A stretch of 64,000 nt of DNA. It comes from Polytrichum commune. Its lineage: Eukaryota; Streptophyta; Polytrichopsida; Polytrichales; Polytrichaceae. Location: the NCBI GenBank assembly GCA_950295325.1, contig OX485803.1, positions 1,612,001-1,676,000 on the forward strand, written 5' to 3'. Shown here piece after piece: positions 1-10,615 of this stretch (positions are counted from its first letter, which is position 1; each line of letters begins with the position of its first letter). Below the pieces are notes generated by a model. It did no database searches. It was not told the DNA's origin and was given only the letters and a program-made list of their open reading frames with translations. The position numbers were made by a program, and so were the translations under genes.

Positions 1-434
1 AAACATTCTCAAGAACTCTTCAAATAGGAGTCCAAAGATCTCTGGTGTTGCCTACCCAAGCTAGCAACTGTCATCTTATCTAAATTCCCTAGTAACTCTT
101 GAAAACTAATAATTTCATTCACACCCAAATATAAAGAGTTCTCTAATAAGAAAACTAAACAACAACGATGCATGACGTTTAGCAACATACTAGGCAGGAG
201 GCCACTCTAACCCTAACCATGTCCATTTTGCACTAGTAGCCCTGAACCTCATTAAGTTCCCAATGATAAGTGAAGTTCCCAAGTGGAAATCGATGTATTT
301 TAGGTGTACCAAAAACACAGATGAAAGGGATTTTAGCATTAACGACCTCTTTAGCATGACAAAACGGAGATTCTAAACGTTGCGTCATCGAGTGCCGGAG
401 TCGCCGTGTGAAAGAGGGAGTTTTGGACTAAGAA
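1..434. other. Unassigned AT-rich sequence
   Basis: No coding frame, RNA gene or repeat copy could be supported here. The stretch ends where a Tigger/pogo-type terminal sequence begins. Confidence 0.5.
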
Positions 435-514
435 GTTTGGTCGCACAAAAATGTGTCGTAATGTCAAAGGGTGTCGTATAAAACAAGCGTCGTATTAAGG
501 AGGTTATTAGACTG
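435..514 (+). mobile_element. Solo right end of a Tigger/pogo-type DNA transposon
   Basis: The segment ends in ATTAGACTG followed by TA, the mirror image of the CAGTCTAA start seen at the intact Tigger element (21240) and at the relic ending at 43318. It contains repeated GTGTCGTA-like words. Its inner part, GTTTGGTCG followed by a short spacer and GTCGTA, matches the inner part of the end at 43255-43318. No matching left end or transposase is visible nearby, so this is a truncated copy or a solo end. Confidence 0.6.
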
Positions 515-689
515 TAGTCGCGATACAGTAGGTCCGACCTTTTCCACCCACGGGAAGCCCGGGCAGAGCAGGAAAGGAAGGGAAAAAATGTATAGAAAAA
601 AGGAGGTCAATGGGTCCCACTGTAATTTGCATGGCAGGGGCTGGAGGTGCTCCTTTCCGTTGTGACTGCAAGCTGGCTCCCCAGCCGTT

Positions 690-965
690 TCTTTTCTTTT
701 TGCATTTTCTTTTCTCTTTTGTTCCAGTCTGTCTGTCTGCCTGCCTGCCTGCCTGCCTGACAGGCGGAGCAAAAGAAAAAGGAAAGAAAAAGCTCCAGCC
801 CAAAAGCTTGAGCCACACGGACTCCGCCTGCCTGCCTGCCTGCCTGCCCTCCAAATTTAGCCTCGCCCTCTCGCTCGCTCGCCTACTTCCTCTTAATAAC
901 AATAACAACAACAATAATCATCATCACCATCATCATCATAGTGCAACTGCTGCTGCTGCTGCCAT
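690..965. repeat. CT-rich tract with (CTGC)n and trinucleotide microsatellites
   Basis: Two tetranucleotide arrays of GCCT/CTGC type lie at about 726-759 and 825-850. They are followed by AAC, ATC and TGC trinucleotide runs at about 896-963. The whole stretch is strongly CT-rich on the plus strand, as some plant promoters and 5' leaders are, but no gene follows it. The open frames across it encode low-complexity runs of Cys-Leu-Pro-Ala, Asn and His and are products of the microsatellites. Confidence 0.75.
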
Positions 966-1023
966 CCGAACCTTCATGCTCATCAACTTTGTCAAACCTC
1001 CATGCCAAGGTAATAAGGCAACG

Positions 1024-1255
1024 TAAATGGCTCAAGCTCGATGGGTCTCCAACGGTCTCTTCTCCCCCGACTAGCGCCCTTCTCCAACAGTATGAAACAC
1101 ACAACTAGTTCAAGATGGTGACCAAATCTGAATTCGAGGTTGTAACTGCTTTCCTCGTAGTGTTTGGAGTTTGTGCACATACATGTGAAGTTTAGTTGTT
1201 TTTCTTTACCACAGTGATGATTCTCATGCTTATGAAATGGTCATATAGTTCACTC
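1024..1255 (+). repeat. Dispersed repeat family E, copy 1
   Basis: This ~200-bp segment shares an ordered series of words with copies at about 8012, 18592 and 22602, and in reverse at 25862 and 27446. The order is a CTTAAATGGTCACT-like start, CACTTCTC, AGTGCAAGATG, TCGAGGTTGTA, and a GAAGATTCTCGTGCTCA-like end. No long terminal inverted repeat is obvious, so its transposon class is unknown. Confidence 0.55.
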
Positions 1256-1394
1256 AGATTATCATGTTGATTATTGAGCCAAATCACTTTCGAAAACAGG
1301 GTTGGCGACCCCCAGATTACCCCAATGAGGTTAAATCGGGATGCACCAGCAACATTACCACCCCCCCCCCCTCCTTCCCCTTTGTAGGTGCAAA

Positions 1395-1560
1395 GAAACA
1401 AAATCCATTGGATCACCCTGAGATGATCTCATCCAATTCACAATTCATAAACATTTCGAACCATTGGATCGGCTCGAGAACCGCCTCGTCAAGTTTCACA
1501 ACTTGCAAATAGTTGCGACCATTGGATTAGCTCGAGAATCGCCTTGTCCACTTTCGCAAT
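1395..1560. repeat. Three-unit ~57-bp tandem repeat
   Basis: The word CCATTGGAT recurs at 1405, 1461 and 1519. Units 2 and 3 are clearly related (a CTCGAGAA block, then a CGCCT-TGTC block, then a TTTC-CAA block). The first unit is more diverged. Period is 56-58 bp. Confidence 0.6.
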
Positions 1561-1669
1561 CCACCTTCCACTTACCTACACATGATTTGGCCTCCCCTCC
1601 CTCTCTCTCTTCCTCCCATCGATCAGTCGCCAATTACAATTGGGAGAGAGGGGATTGTCGCACACAAGA

Positions 1670-1860
1670 GCGTACCTATCACTCCTCCAACATAAAAGCC
1701 TTGAAATAATATGCACACCAGCGATTACTATCTTTAGTTTATTTGACACTATAACTATCTTTAAAGACTCTGGATTAGTTGGCGAATCCAAGCCGTTGGA
1801 GATGAATAGGTCATGAACCTATGGGGTCAAAGTTTTCATGTTGGATGGAGAAGAGGTACG
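1670..1860. mobile_element. MITE family B, copy 1
   Basis: The 191-bp segment has imperfect inverted ends of about 30 bp. The left end reads GCGTACCTATCACTCCTCC then AACATAAAAG. The right end reads CATGTTGGATGG then AAGAGGTACG. Copies with the same ends lie at 13311-13500 and 61987-62175, and an array of related units lies at 55.4-56.3 kb. CT or GA dinucleotide runs flank several copies. It has no coding capacity. The superfamily is not assigned. Confidence 0.75.
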
Positions 1861-1864
1861 GAAT

Positions 1865-4629
1865 CTCTCTCTCTCTCCAGCTGTGCCTAATTCTGCCACC
1901 CGCACCTTCATAGTGAACTGTGTCAAATTCCGAGGCAATATTTAAGCAAATTTAGCGCTAATGCACACCATTTAGTGCTGAATTCTCTCAAAGATGGGGG
2001 CGGTGAAAGATTCTACCATGGTTTCATGAGGTCTTATTGTCACCACTAGAAGAAACAGTAGTGAAAGAATATGATTTACGTACCACGCTAATAGGCAGAA
2101 TCACAGTGGCAGAAGAGAATAGAATTGCAAGAGGCCATGGCTCCACTAAATCCTTCTTTCCAGTAGCTCAAAACCCATCAAATCTTACCACTTATAGTAA
2201 TTGCGGGTTACCGTTCGTAGTGACAGGGTGTCGTAATTTTTTACTCCGAACAATGTTTTTTTTAAGCAAGTAAAATATTTCTTGATCCTTTAAATCATTT
2301 GATACCTATTTGTGGTATGTTAGTAGAAGAATGATACCACTGCAAGCATCACGTTTGCTTATCATCAGTATAAACGTTAATTATCCCAATAAGTGAAGGA
2401 GGGCTAGTAGTGAGGGTCGGGAATTAGTGAAGGTGCTACTAAATCTCTTTAGGCTACGGAATTAGTGCCACCAAAAGATCTGGAAGTATTGTTCATCTCA
2501 ACACTATTCACTAAAAATTATTGAAACTACTGGCACTTGGCATTAAATTAATGGAAGTACATGCACTTAGTTTTATGCATTGAAAGTATCGGAACTTGGC
2601 ACTATTCATCGACAAGCATGTGTTTCCGTATAAATTTATTTCATCACTCTACAAACATCTTAGAGCACGTATTCATTTCTTGAATTTATGGTAAACGAGC
2701 ATGTATTTGTGAACTTTGTGTCATTCAGTAAAAAATTTCAAACCCTTGATCAATGACTTTGAGGTTAGGCTAAACAATGCGTGCTTTGGGAACTAGTACC
2801 ACCCTCACTTATTGGGATATAATCAACATAGGTGGTTGCAAAATCTACGAATGCAAATCTAGAATCTACCAATTTCATACTAGACCATAAAACCACATCA
2901 TAAAGTAAAAGAAGTGGTAAGACCATGCGATCGCACGATGTATTCTAAGTGCGAATGCATAGCATCGTGTAATTCCAAATAGTAATCCAAAAAGGTTTAC
3001 CGTTATCAGTGAAGCTCACTTTCACTAAACGGAATTATGATCTATAAGTATGGTAGATTCTAAATCTACATTCATAGAAAAGCATGACTATGTCCTAGAA
3101 GGAAACCAATGGGTAGCTCATGCAATTTCGTATTCACGTGCTCTCCATAGTGCCAAGTCTTTGCAGAGTCCACAACACGGGGAGGTCATATGTCAAAAAT
3201 TTATTGAAGCGCGTGAGGAAAAATATGGGGCACTTTTAATTCAAAAGAAAACAAATTTATGCAAATTTTGGAATTATTATAGCTTGGATGAAATGACCCA
3301 TTCAATATTTCATATAAAATAGGGTAGGTGGAAAATATAGGTAGTATCTAGTTCCTATTAATAAAGCATGGTCTGTTGTAATTGGAGGAACAAAGAATTC
3401 ATGTGAGGTTTAATGAATGTCTTTGAATTGAATGAGAAGTTGCCTCAATTAACTAAAAGTCATCAAATTTAGATGTTGGCAAGCTTGGGGTGGTCACTGA
3501 GAGTTTCAAGACAGTGTTGGATTGCTCCAAGATAGCGTTGCAATCATGAACCATGTCGTTTACTTTGCACATACCATTAGTGTATTTTTATTTTTATTTT
3601 ATGGATTATCGTCAAATTATGTCATAATTCCAATATTTTGATGAATGGTGTCATTTACAAATAAAATATACTTTATAAAATAAATTCACAATGTAAATTA
3701 TATATACATGTAGGGTCTTGAAAAATACCTCAAAGTATCATTTAATCTACCAGTAGGGTGCCAATTATTCAAGAAATGTAGATAAATAGCCCATCTTTGA
3801 TTAACCCCCTATTGCACATGGTTTACAAAAGTATATAGCTTGTGATCTCCCCATGGTCCACAATTCTTCTGCCACCCAAGCTACATGGTGTGAGAGTTTT
3901 GTTCTAAATATGCTCTACCCACCATAAACTACTTGATTTGCATGGTAACGCCACTATATCTCTTCCAATAGATATTAATAAAATCGATGATTGTGGATGT
4001 AAAATCTACCTTCATCGTAGAGCATAAAACCATTTAGTGGTACAGAACTACACAAATTATGGTAAATAATGTGGACACACTAATAACATGGAATGTACAC
4101 AAAATAGATTTGGAATAACATCGTGGGCACGCACACTAATTACCATCTCACATCATGTAACATCATATGTCCAAGAAAAAATGATAACTTCCTCTTTAGA
4201 TATTGTTGGTTTTCTACAAAAAGCAGTCTATCGTGTAGAGCTTCATATGCTCTATCTAAAAACATCAAGATTGTATCCTAACTCTCGCCTATTTGGCTAT
4301 AGTGATCATTCAAAAATCAATTGCATATACATGGAAGAAACACATGCATGTTGAATTTTGATATTTTCTCTCTTGATTCTTGAATTTAGAAAGTGTGCGT
4401 ATACATTTTGAATTCTCGTTCTCAATTTCTTTGAATTTGATACATTGCCCATGACTAGAAGTGGAAGAATGAAAACATAGTGAGTGACTAAAGATTTTGA
4501 GTGTAACTAGCATTGCACACTATTTTCATCCATGATGGTATCTATTAGTGTTCACACTATAGGGATGATAAGGGTAAGTCATGTCATAAGTATGCCCGCA
4601 TTAATTACCATAACCAGTGTGCATTGTTT
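1865..4629. other. Unassigned AT-rich sequence with diverged repeat scraps
   Basis: Frames such as 2037-2273 and 3050-3322 (90 codons) have no recognisable motif and no supporting context. Related scraps occur at 2838-2890, 3990-4030 and 62755-62815 (a GTTACAAAATCT-like word followed by AAAATCTACC), which points to another old dispersed repeat. No gene is supported. Confidence 0.45.
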
Positions 4630-4832
4630 ATGGTATTTAGAATCAATTATATTTTGAAATTACACAATACTATAACTTCTTGCTACGAATTTCATTTTAT
4701 GTAGCAATATACAAAGATTATATAGGTTGTATGGACATTGTACAACATAAATGACTTTGTTTGGCAATACTTTACAGTCTTCACAAAAACTTATAGCATT
4801 ACGTACTTCCAAATAGTAAGTAACACTAAAAC
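4630..4832. mobile_element. MITE family D, copy 1
   Basis: This ~200-bp segment has long, imperfect inverted ends. The left end contains ATTTTGAAATTACACAATAC and the right end contains ATTACGTACTTCCAAATAGT. Copies with the same ends lie at 8378-8556 and 33076-33276, with a partial one at about 11448. There is no coding capacity. Confidence 0.7.
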
Positions 4833-4839
4833 CATAAAT

Positions 4840-5955
4840 GGTGTAATAGTGAGAACACACAATCCTTGTAGCGAGATATTGTAGATGGCGGCATACTTCT
4901 ACTTTTATTAAATGCTTATTCTTAGACATTGGCCCCATTGAAGAAAGAAAAAAAAAATGTACTTTGGCAAAGCCGACATATCAATAGTCCGTTAGCCATT
5001 ATCATATCACCACCGTAAGGACATGACAAAGGAGAATAGAGTAATATTAGGTGGACCTAGTAATAGATATTGAGAAAGGCAAAAGTGACTTTTTGATAAT
5101 GGTATTGGGGACTGATGTTTCTCATGTTTCCGTTTGTTTAGGATCATGTATGTGAGGTATTTGATGGCGATACATGAAATGCTTCTCAGAAGTGATTTGA
5201 TAAACGAGGTAGGGATATTGAGGCCGGAAAGTTTATCGATGGAGCTTTTATGTATGATTTCATGAATGTCATATGTGAGAATAACAAGAGAAGCAATCAC
5301 TGCAATATTTAGATTCAATGAATTGAATGGCAAGGTTTAGAAGGGGCTGGAAGGGGTGAAATTCAATGCAAATGTTGTTGGGTGAGGTGCCTTCGATACA
5401 CATGATGTTGGGGCGAAGTCGTGCCAGATATTTGCATTTGGGAAGGTAACATATGCATGGGAGTAGTAGCCATGAGGGTAGTGTATTTTTCCGCACCGGG
5501 GGGGGGGGGGGATATATGATTCGTACCCGTGTGGATGTGTGAAGTGATGTGTCGATGAGTACATCTCAAATATCCCAATGTGGTACACTAAATGTCATCA
5601 TGTAAATAAATTTCCACTTCAGAAACCTACTTGTGTTGGCAAATAGTAATACATTGACAATTCACGGATGTGACACTTTTTGCCATCTAGTTTAGACCCT
5701 TTGCAAATAGTGTACGTGACACGGTGCACTGTACTACTGTGCTCCAAATTACAAAAACTCCATGATGCCTGAAAGAATTTCACCATAAATGTGTGTTATT
5801 TCCCCCACCGGATAATAGGAACGTGGTGACATTCCCCCGAACTTCATCATGCGGTTTTTTTGGTTTTTTTTTTTTTTTTTTTTTTTGAATACTGTTCACC
5901 ACCAGCAACCTTATCGTGAACCATTACAAGGAATTTTTGCCATAAATGACTCCCA
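4840..5955. other. Unassigned sequence with homopolymer tracts
   Basis: Minus-strand frames between 5007 and 5588 overlap one another without recognisable domains. The stretch holds a 14-base G tract (5498-5511) and a 23-base T tract (5864-5886). The T tract could be a retroposon A-tail on the minus strand, but no retroposon body is recognisable beside it. Confidence 0.45.
5498..5511. repeat. G homopolymer, 14 bases
   Basis: An uninterrupted run of 14 G. It is one of at least eight G or C runs of 10 or more bases in the window. Confidence 0.95.
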
Positions 5956-5959
5956 ACTG

Positions 5960-6262
5960 GCCTGTGACCAAGAAGCTCTTGGATGGCTGGTGGACTTTGT
6001 GAATGCGGATGTAGGCCAACTACCAGTCTCAATGGAGATTTTTGGGGCATAATCGGTCAACATCCTCGTGTTTCCAACTCCAACCGGTTCCATGTTGTCA
6101 TCGTTTGGTATTTCTTCAATAAATGGACGTGTATTCCCATACATTCTTCTAAAATGTCCAGTAGTAATCCTGAACTCTTGAACTTCAACCGGTTATTTCT
6201 CAAACTCAACCAGTTCACCGGTAACTACATTGTTTTGTCTCATGAGTGTCGGTTACCGTTCC
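5960..6262 (-). repeat. Dispersed repeat family F (AACCGGTT-rich), copy 1
   Basis: Read on the minus strand, this copy matches segments at 32405-32820 and 63236-63460. Shared landmarks in order are ACCGGTNAACTGGTTGAG-like words, AACCGGTTGAAG, a GGAATAyACCTC-like word, ACATGGAACCGGTTGGA, and ATCTTGACCGATTATG-like words. The palindrome AACCGGTT recurs several times. A 77-codon minus-strand frame (5911-6144) contains NMEPVGVGNTRMLTDYAPK. A related string occurs in the 32.4-kb copy, so the repeat may derive from a coding sequence. Confidence 0.6.
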
Positions 6263-6311
6263 GAGTTATGTGTTGCTAGGACATTTTGCCGAGAGCATCC
6301 TTTCTTAACCC

Positions 6312-6635
6312 CAAATAACATACTAAACAAGATATTTAGTGTTTGATGCACTAAATACGAACACATACACTAAATATCAATAACCCTATGAAAGAAAGTA
6401 ACATAATATGTAAATTCAAACACTAAATATCAACTATGGTAATATGTGGAAGTTACATGTTTGAATTTAGTGTCAGTAAGGATACGAAAAAAGAATAGAA
6501 AAAAATGATAAAAGGAGAATTCCAGCATATCTTCTAACACTAAGTAACAAAGATGAGAATATTGGTGTTGAGTAGGGTAGGGTGGTAACAACATTAAATA
6601 TAATCAAACACTAAATACCTTATTTAGTGTAATTA
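6312..6635. mobile_element. MITE family C, copy 1
   Basis: This ~324-bp segment is rich in ACTAAATA and its complement. It is the inverted counterpart of 28097-28430: the blocks around GTTTGATGCACTAAATACGA, CAATAACCCTATGAAAG and CCATAGTTGATATTTAGTG (in either orientation) occur in both, in reverse order. Its ends carry GATATTTAGTG-like inverted repeats. Confidence 0.75.
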
Positions 6636-6639
6636 GTTT

Positions 6640-6983
6640 GCACACATAAGAATATGATACAACTTAGATGATAAAATAATGATAATGTCGGTAGAAAGTT
6701 ATAGAACAACACATAACTCCAAATGGTAACCCACAGTAGTTAGACAAAACAATGTAGTAGTCGGTTCTTCCGTTCAATGAAAGCGAGAATTTCACCACAA
6801 TTTATGTCACTGGCAATGAAATCGTCACATTGTTTTAATTTTTAAAAAATTCCCCTCACCGACTTTATCACATGGATGACTCCAAGCCCCGTGCATGCTT
6901 CCAACCCCCACACGGTCACTACATATATAGTTTCTTCCCCTCACTTCCATCAAATTTTTCTCCCCATCGGAAACGTGTTCTCG
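6640..6983. other. Unassigned sequence
   Basis: A partial inverted counterpart of family D words (ACATAACTCCAAATGGTAAC, about 6711-6731) is present. No gene is visible. Confidence 0.4.
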
Positions 6984-6996
6984 TCTCTGAATTTCA
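6984..6996. repeat. SINE target-site duplication, 5' copy
   Basis: The 13 bases TCTCTGAATTTCA recur exactly at 7368-7380, immediately after the SINE tail. Confidence 0.85.
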
Positions 6997-7367
6997 GGCA
7001 CCTTGGGCCTTGGCTTGGTGGTTAGGGCTCATGGTTTAGGGCCCCCAATGAGGAGGTTGTGGGTTCTATTCCCCATGCATGCATGGTGCTCACCACCTTA
7101 GTCCACCCAACTATGGTGGGGGGTCCTTGGACCTTGTTGTATGGGTACCTCAAAGCCCTTTGGGTGGATACCATGTCCGGTATCTTCAAGGCACTAGTGG
7201 CTAGCTAGGAAGTAGTATAGTGTGTCACTATAGTGTCCATCCTCGAAAGGGGAGAGTAGTATTGTCCCAATGTCCCCTTGTCCGGTGGGCATCGGGTCAT
7301 TGGCATTACGAACGGACACTTTATTCACGCCGGCCCCTTAAAAGGGACCGGAGTTTCTATCTATCTA
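6997..7367 (+). mobile_element. tRNA-derived SINE with intact target-site duplication
   Basis: A 371-bp element sits between exact 13-bp direct repeats. Near its 5' end it carries a polymerase III A box (TGGCTTGGTGG, 7011-7021) and B box (GGTTCTATTCC, 7062-7072), the internal promoter of tRNA-derived SINEs. The 3' part ends in a hairpin (CCGGCCCCTT, loop, then AAGGGACCGG with one mismatch, about 7331-7352) and a short CTAT-repeat tail. From about 7228 to its end it is homologous to the 3' region of the LINE at 44762-45514: 26 of 30 bases match across 7306-7335. This suggests it borrows that LINE's retrotransposition machinery. It has no coding capacity. The exact flanking repeats suggest a fairly recent insertion. 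Confidence 0.87.
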
Positions 7368-7380
7368 TCTCTGAATTTCA
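7368..7380. repeat. SINE target-site duplication, 3' copy
   Basis: Identical to the 13 bases at 6984-6996. It directly follows the CTATCTATC tail. Confidence 0.85.
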
Positions 7381-8011
7381 TGGTGAAAGGAATTTGCCAG
7401 CTCTTTCCACTTAAGGGAACATCTTAAGTGGAAAGATTTGGGACACCCACCATGTGGGAGGGCGAAAACGTAGAGAAGCATGGCATAATTCACCCGTGGT
7501 CTCTTATTTCTTTTTATTTTACCGTTGACCTCCAAAACGGGGTCAAAGACCCGATTTAGTTGTGGGATCCAAGTAGGATAAATCACGCCCCAACTTGGAA
7601 GGGGCATATTGTTACCGGATCCCATGGTGGTCAAAATCCTCCAAAGCTTCTTCGTGAAGGCTTTTTTTAGCCCGGTCGTGTTTCGTTCCACCAAAACTCA
7701 CAGTTCATGTCTGAATTGTTCAACAATCTCACCTCCGTTTAGACTTGCTGAGTAAGCTAAACCTGGCACCCGGAAACTTCGAAGCTTCATTGCCACAGCT
7801 AGCATTCTCAATGACCTTGTGCTAGATGTACCCTAAACTTCTTCTGCCACCTGAAACTCCATGATGAAATTCGCGAGGCCCCTCATGGTGACAGAATTAC
7901 AACATAAATTTCGTAAGTGGTACTGCCACCAGAAGCTTCATGATGACGACTCACTCTCCCCCTGACACCCACTAAAGCTTTGGTGTGGGAAAAACTTCAC
8001 AATAACGTCGA
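7381..8011. other. Unassigned sequence with a recurring CTGCCACC word
   Basis: The word CTGCCACC followed by a GAA-CTTCATGATGA-like block appears at about 7848 and 7931, with weaker relatives at about 1895 and 5757. This looks like an old repeat. The 109-codon minus-strand frame at 7365-7694 has no recognisable motif. Confidence 0.4.
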
Positions 8012-8220
8012 CGGGTCTTAAATGGTCACGTTTCCCCCACTTCTCCTACGATGTGAAACATGCAATTAGTGCAAGATAATTAGCAAACTTTGAAATCGAG
8101 GTTGTAGCCAAATAAAATATCTTATTCATAATCACAGCGACGATTTTCGTACTCATTCGATTGGTTATTTATGTTCTCCCGATCGTGTGGACTATTGAAC
8201 TTGGAATGGTCATCATGTTT
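8012..8220 (+). repeat. Dispersed repeat family E, copy 2
   Basis: It carries the same ordered words as the other family E copies: CTTAAATGGTCAC, CCCACTTCTCC, TTAGTGCAAGAT, ATCGAGGTTGTAGCC and a GCGACGATTTTCGTACTCA-like end. Confidence 0.6.
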
Positions 8221-8377
8221 TGAGCATGTAGTCTATTTTTATTTCTGTAAACTCTTTTTGGTATCTATCATTGGAGTCACAACAACTACGTGCCATTCAA
8301 TTGTAGGTGTCCGATTAAGATAAGTGATTGAGTTAGGCACATCTACCTTACGTCTATAGGTAAATTATTTTATTTAT

Positions 8378-8556
8378 AGTATATAGTGTTACTTGCTATT
8401 TGGAATCACACAATGCGATAACTTCTTATTCTATAGTCCATGATTTACTAGCAAAAGTTGAATAGGTTGTTCAAACATTATGCTTGGTGAAATATTACAT
8501 TTTCAGTAAATAGTTATACCATTGTGTAACTCCGAATAGAAAGTGACACTAAATAT
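8378..8556. mobile_element. MITE family D, copy 2
   Basis: The inverted ends are clear. The left one reads AGTGTTACTTGCTATTTGG then AATCACACAATG. The right one reads ATTGTGTAACTCCGAATAG then AAAGTGACACTA. Length is about 180 bp, with no coding capacity. Confidence 0.75.
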
Positions 8557-8739
8557 TACCCGAAATGGTGTACAATTTTATTAACAACCTGCCACCTCGT
8601 AATGGCACTTGATATCATGAGTTACATGACAACAAATGATAAGAATTTGTTGGGTTTTCCAATACAAATGTGGCAGAGATTTTCATTGTAGAATACTTCC
8701 CTAAAAGGTGTGAATTTGGCAAGAATTTTGGTAAAATAA

Positions 8740-8740
8740 A

Positions 8741-8771
<31 letters not shown>
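8740..8771. repeat. (TC)n-(AC)n compound microsatellite
   Basis: A TC run passes directly into an AC run. Confidence 0.95.
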
Positions 8772-8780
8772 TTATTATTC

Positions 8781-8858
8781 AAAAAAATATGGTCACCGTG
8801 AAATCAACACCCTACCCAAAATCAACACCCTACCCAAAAAAATATGGTCACCGTGAAA
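8781..8858. repeat. Nested local duplication
   Basis: The 23-base block beginning AAAAAAATATGGTCACCG occurs exactly at 8781-8803 and 8836-8858. Between the copies, TCAACACCCTACCC occurs twice (8804 and 8822). This looks like a recent local duplication. Confidence 0.85.
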
Positions 8859-8869
8859 GAATTGCACCA

Positions 8870-10041
8870 TGAATATTGCAGTGGCAGAATAAGGAAGTGA
8901 AGGAGGTTGTGCCTGCCATCATGCAAGGTTTATGCATAAATTAAGTCAACATTTTAGCCAAACCATCCAATGTTTAGTCTAAGTCAAAAGGGGGATAAGT
9001 ATTGTCTTTGAGTCAAAGAACCCACAACAAGAAATCAATTGTTCCAATGCACATTGGGTGGTCTTTCGCCACCTTTGCAACCTACCGCATTGTGACTCAC
9101 CACCCAATATATAAATATCATAGCACTTTCATGAGTCGTCTTCAAAGGGGACCGTTGATTTCTAGGTGAGGAACCCATATAATGACATTGCTTCCATGAC
9201 AAGATAGAATGAGTCCACCAACCATGTAGAAAAGAAAAGAAAGGAAAAATGAAATGGTAAAAGTCGACATGAATTTGAACTCATTGGCCCTAATCTACTT
9301 AGGACTCTTCTTGGTGCAAGATGGGGTATATTGCCTACCTTGTGGTAGGTGCGCTTTGTTAATGAAGGGGCTACACAAAAATTGATCTACACAAACCTTT
9401 GAGGATGGTCTAAGATGACCAAAAATATGCTTGTATACAACATTTTCCTTCCACTGTCTAAGATGACATGCTTCATGATTATTAAAGTCATCTCTTCATA
9501 CATTAAATCATCATAAATGACTAAAAAAAAATGTCCATATGGTTGGAAATTGTATTCATGCATTAGTATGGACGAATCAACATTTTATGAATCATGAAAT
9601 TGCATACAAGAATCAGTCTATGTTTAGCACGCCATTCCATAAGAACTGAGAAAAAGAAATGTGACAATACATGCCATTGGAGACCAAACACCCCGTACAA
9701 TACGTACAAAGAAACATTGTTCATTTATTGAATTGGATTCTCATTTAAGACATGTGTTACATTGATTGGACATTGAACCAATGATGAAATTCTTGGAATG
9801 AGTTTTGGAGAATCCTTACAAGATGTTTTCATGCAAGAAAATAAATATTTCGTCACTCCAATAATGTTCTAGTCTCACTCATACAATAGCTATGAAGACC
9901 CAATTGCGATGTTTCAAACCCTAAACCGACAAGGACATGTGTTTTACTTCGGTGTTTGGATGCACGGGGAGTGGCAAGCCTGTAGGCAATAATTCCCCAT
10001 TGGCTGGGCTTCCTTCAATGTTCTGAGTTTCAGGATGGCTA
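8870..10041. other. Unassigned AT-rich sequence
   Basis: No coding frame of interest is visible. A small palindrome (CCTACCTTGTGGTAGG, about 9336-9351) recurs with one change at about 41092. Confidence 0.4.
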
Positions 10042-10546
10042 AAGGCCACTTCACACACAAGCCAAGAGCCGTGACCATGAAATTGTGAGAGCCCAAAAGA
10101 AAGTGTCCAAAGGCCGTCCCAACACACCTCCAAAACCATGTAGTGTAGTCACCAACCCTCAAGTGTAGTGTGAAGTCATATGTGACCGGGTCCTCAACCG
10201 AATGCTATTTCAATGAATTTCTATTCATACAGGTCCTCACACACGATAAAATAGAATAAATCATCGATTATGAGCGTTTGGAGTGCCATGGTCTTCCGGT
10301 TTTGTATTAGGCCTACCTCTGAAAGGTGGGTTTTGAAAACAGTCCAAGCGACCATGAAACATGATCCATTCGATGCCATGTAGGAATCCATGTAGACTTT
10401 TACATCCATCGTGCATTCACATACTGCGTTGGTCCCTCAAGCGTAGTGTGAAGCGAGCTTGGACCGGCGCCGCCTTTTCCACCAATGAGAGTGCTTGAAG
10501 TGCAATGGCGTCACGGGCTCTCAATCTCGTGTGCGGAGTGGCCCTT
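10042..10546 (-). mobile_element. Non-autonomous DNA transposon family A, copy 1
   Basis: A 505-bp element with inverted ends: the left starts AAGGCCACTTCACACACAAG, and the right complement starts AAGGGCCACTCCGCACACGA. It is nearly collinear, in reverse, with 15589-16087 and 44175-44678. Shared internal landmarks include AAGTGTCCAAAGGC, GAATCCATGTAGACTTT, AAACATGATCCATT and CTCAAGCGTAGTGTGAAGC. The short open frames inside differ between copies, so it is non-coding. Confidence 0.85.
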
Positions 10547-10615
10547 ATTACCCTGCCCATATCTTCAAAGAGCCTGGCTTTTTGAAGCTGATTTGATACT
10601 GCACCGTTTCATCTA

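Noticed and set aside
507-914. 135-codon minus-strand frame with Arg-Gln-Ala-Gly repeats
   Set aside because: The complement of the same microsatellites, overlapping other frames of similar length.
610-1026. 138-codon plus-strand frame with Cys-Leu-Pro-Ala, Asn and His runs
   Set aside because: It is created by CTGC, AAC and ATC microsatellites. The frame has no non-repetitive coding core.
7011-7072. A true tRNA gene
   Set aside because: A and B boxes are present but no cloverleaf or acceptor stem can be formed. The exact target duplications and 3' hairpin fit a SINE.
9921-10162. Two overlapping 72-codon minus-strand frames
   Set aside because: Both run into the family A transposon, whose other copies do not conserve them.
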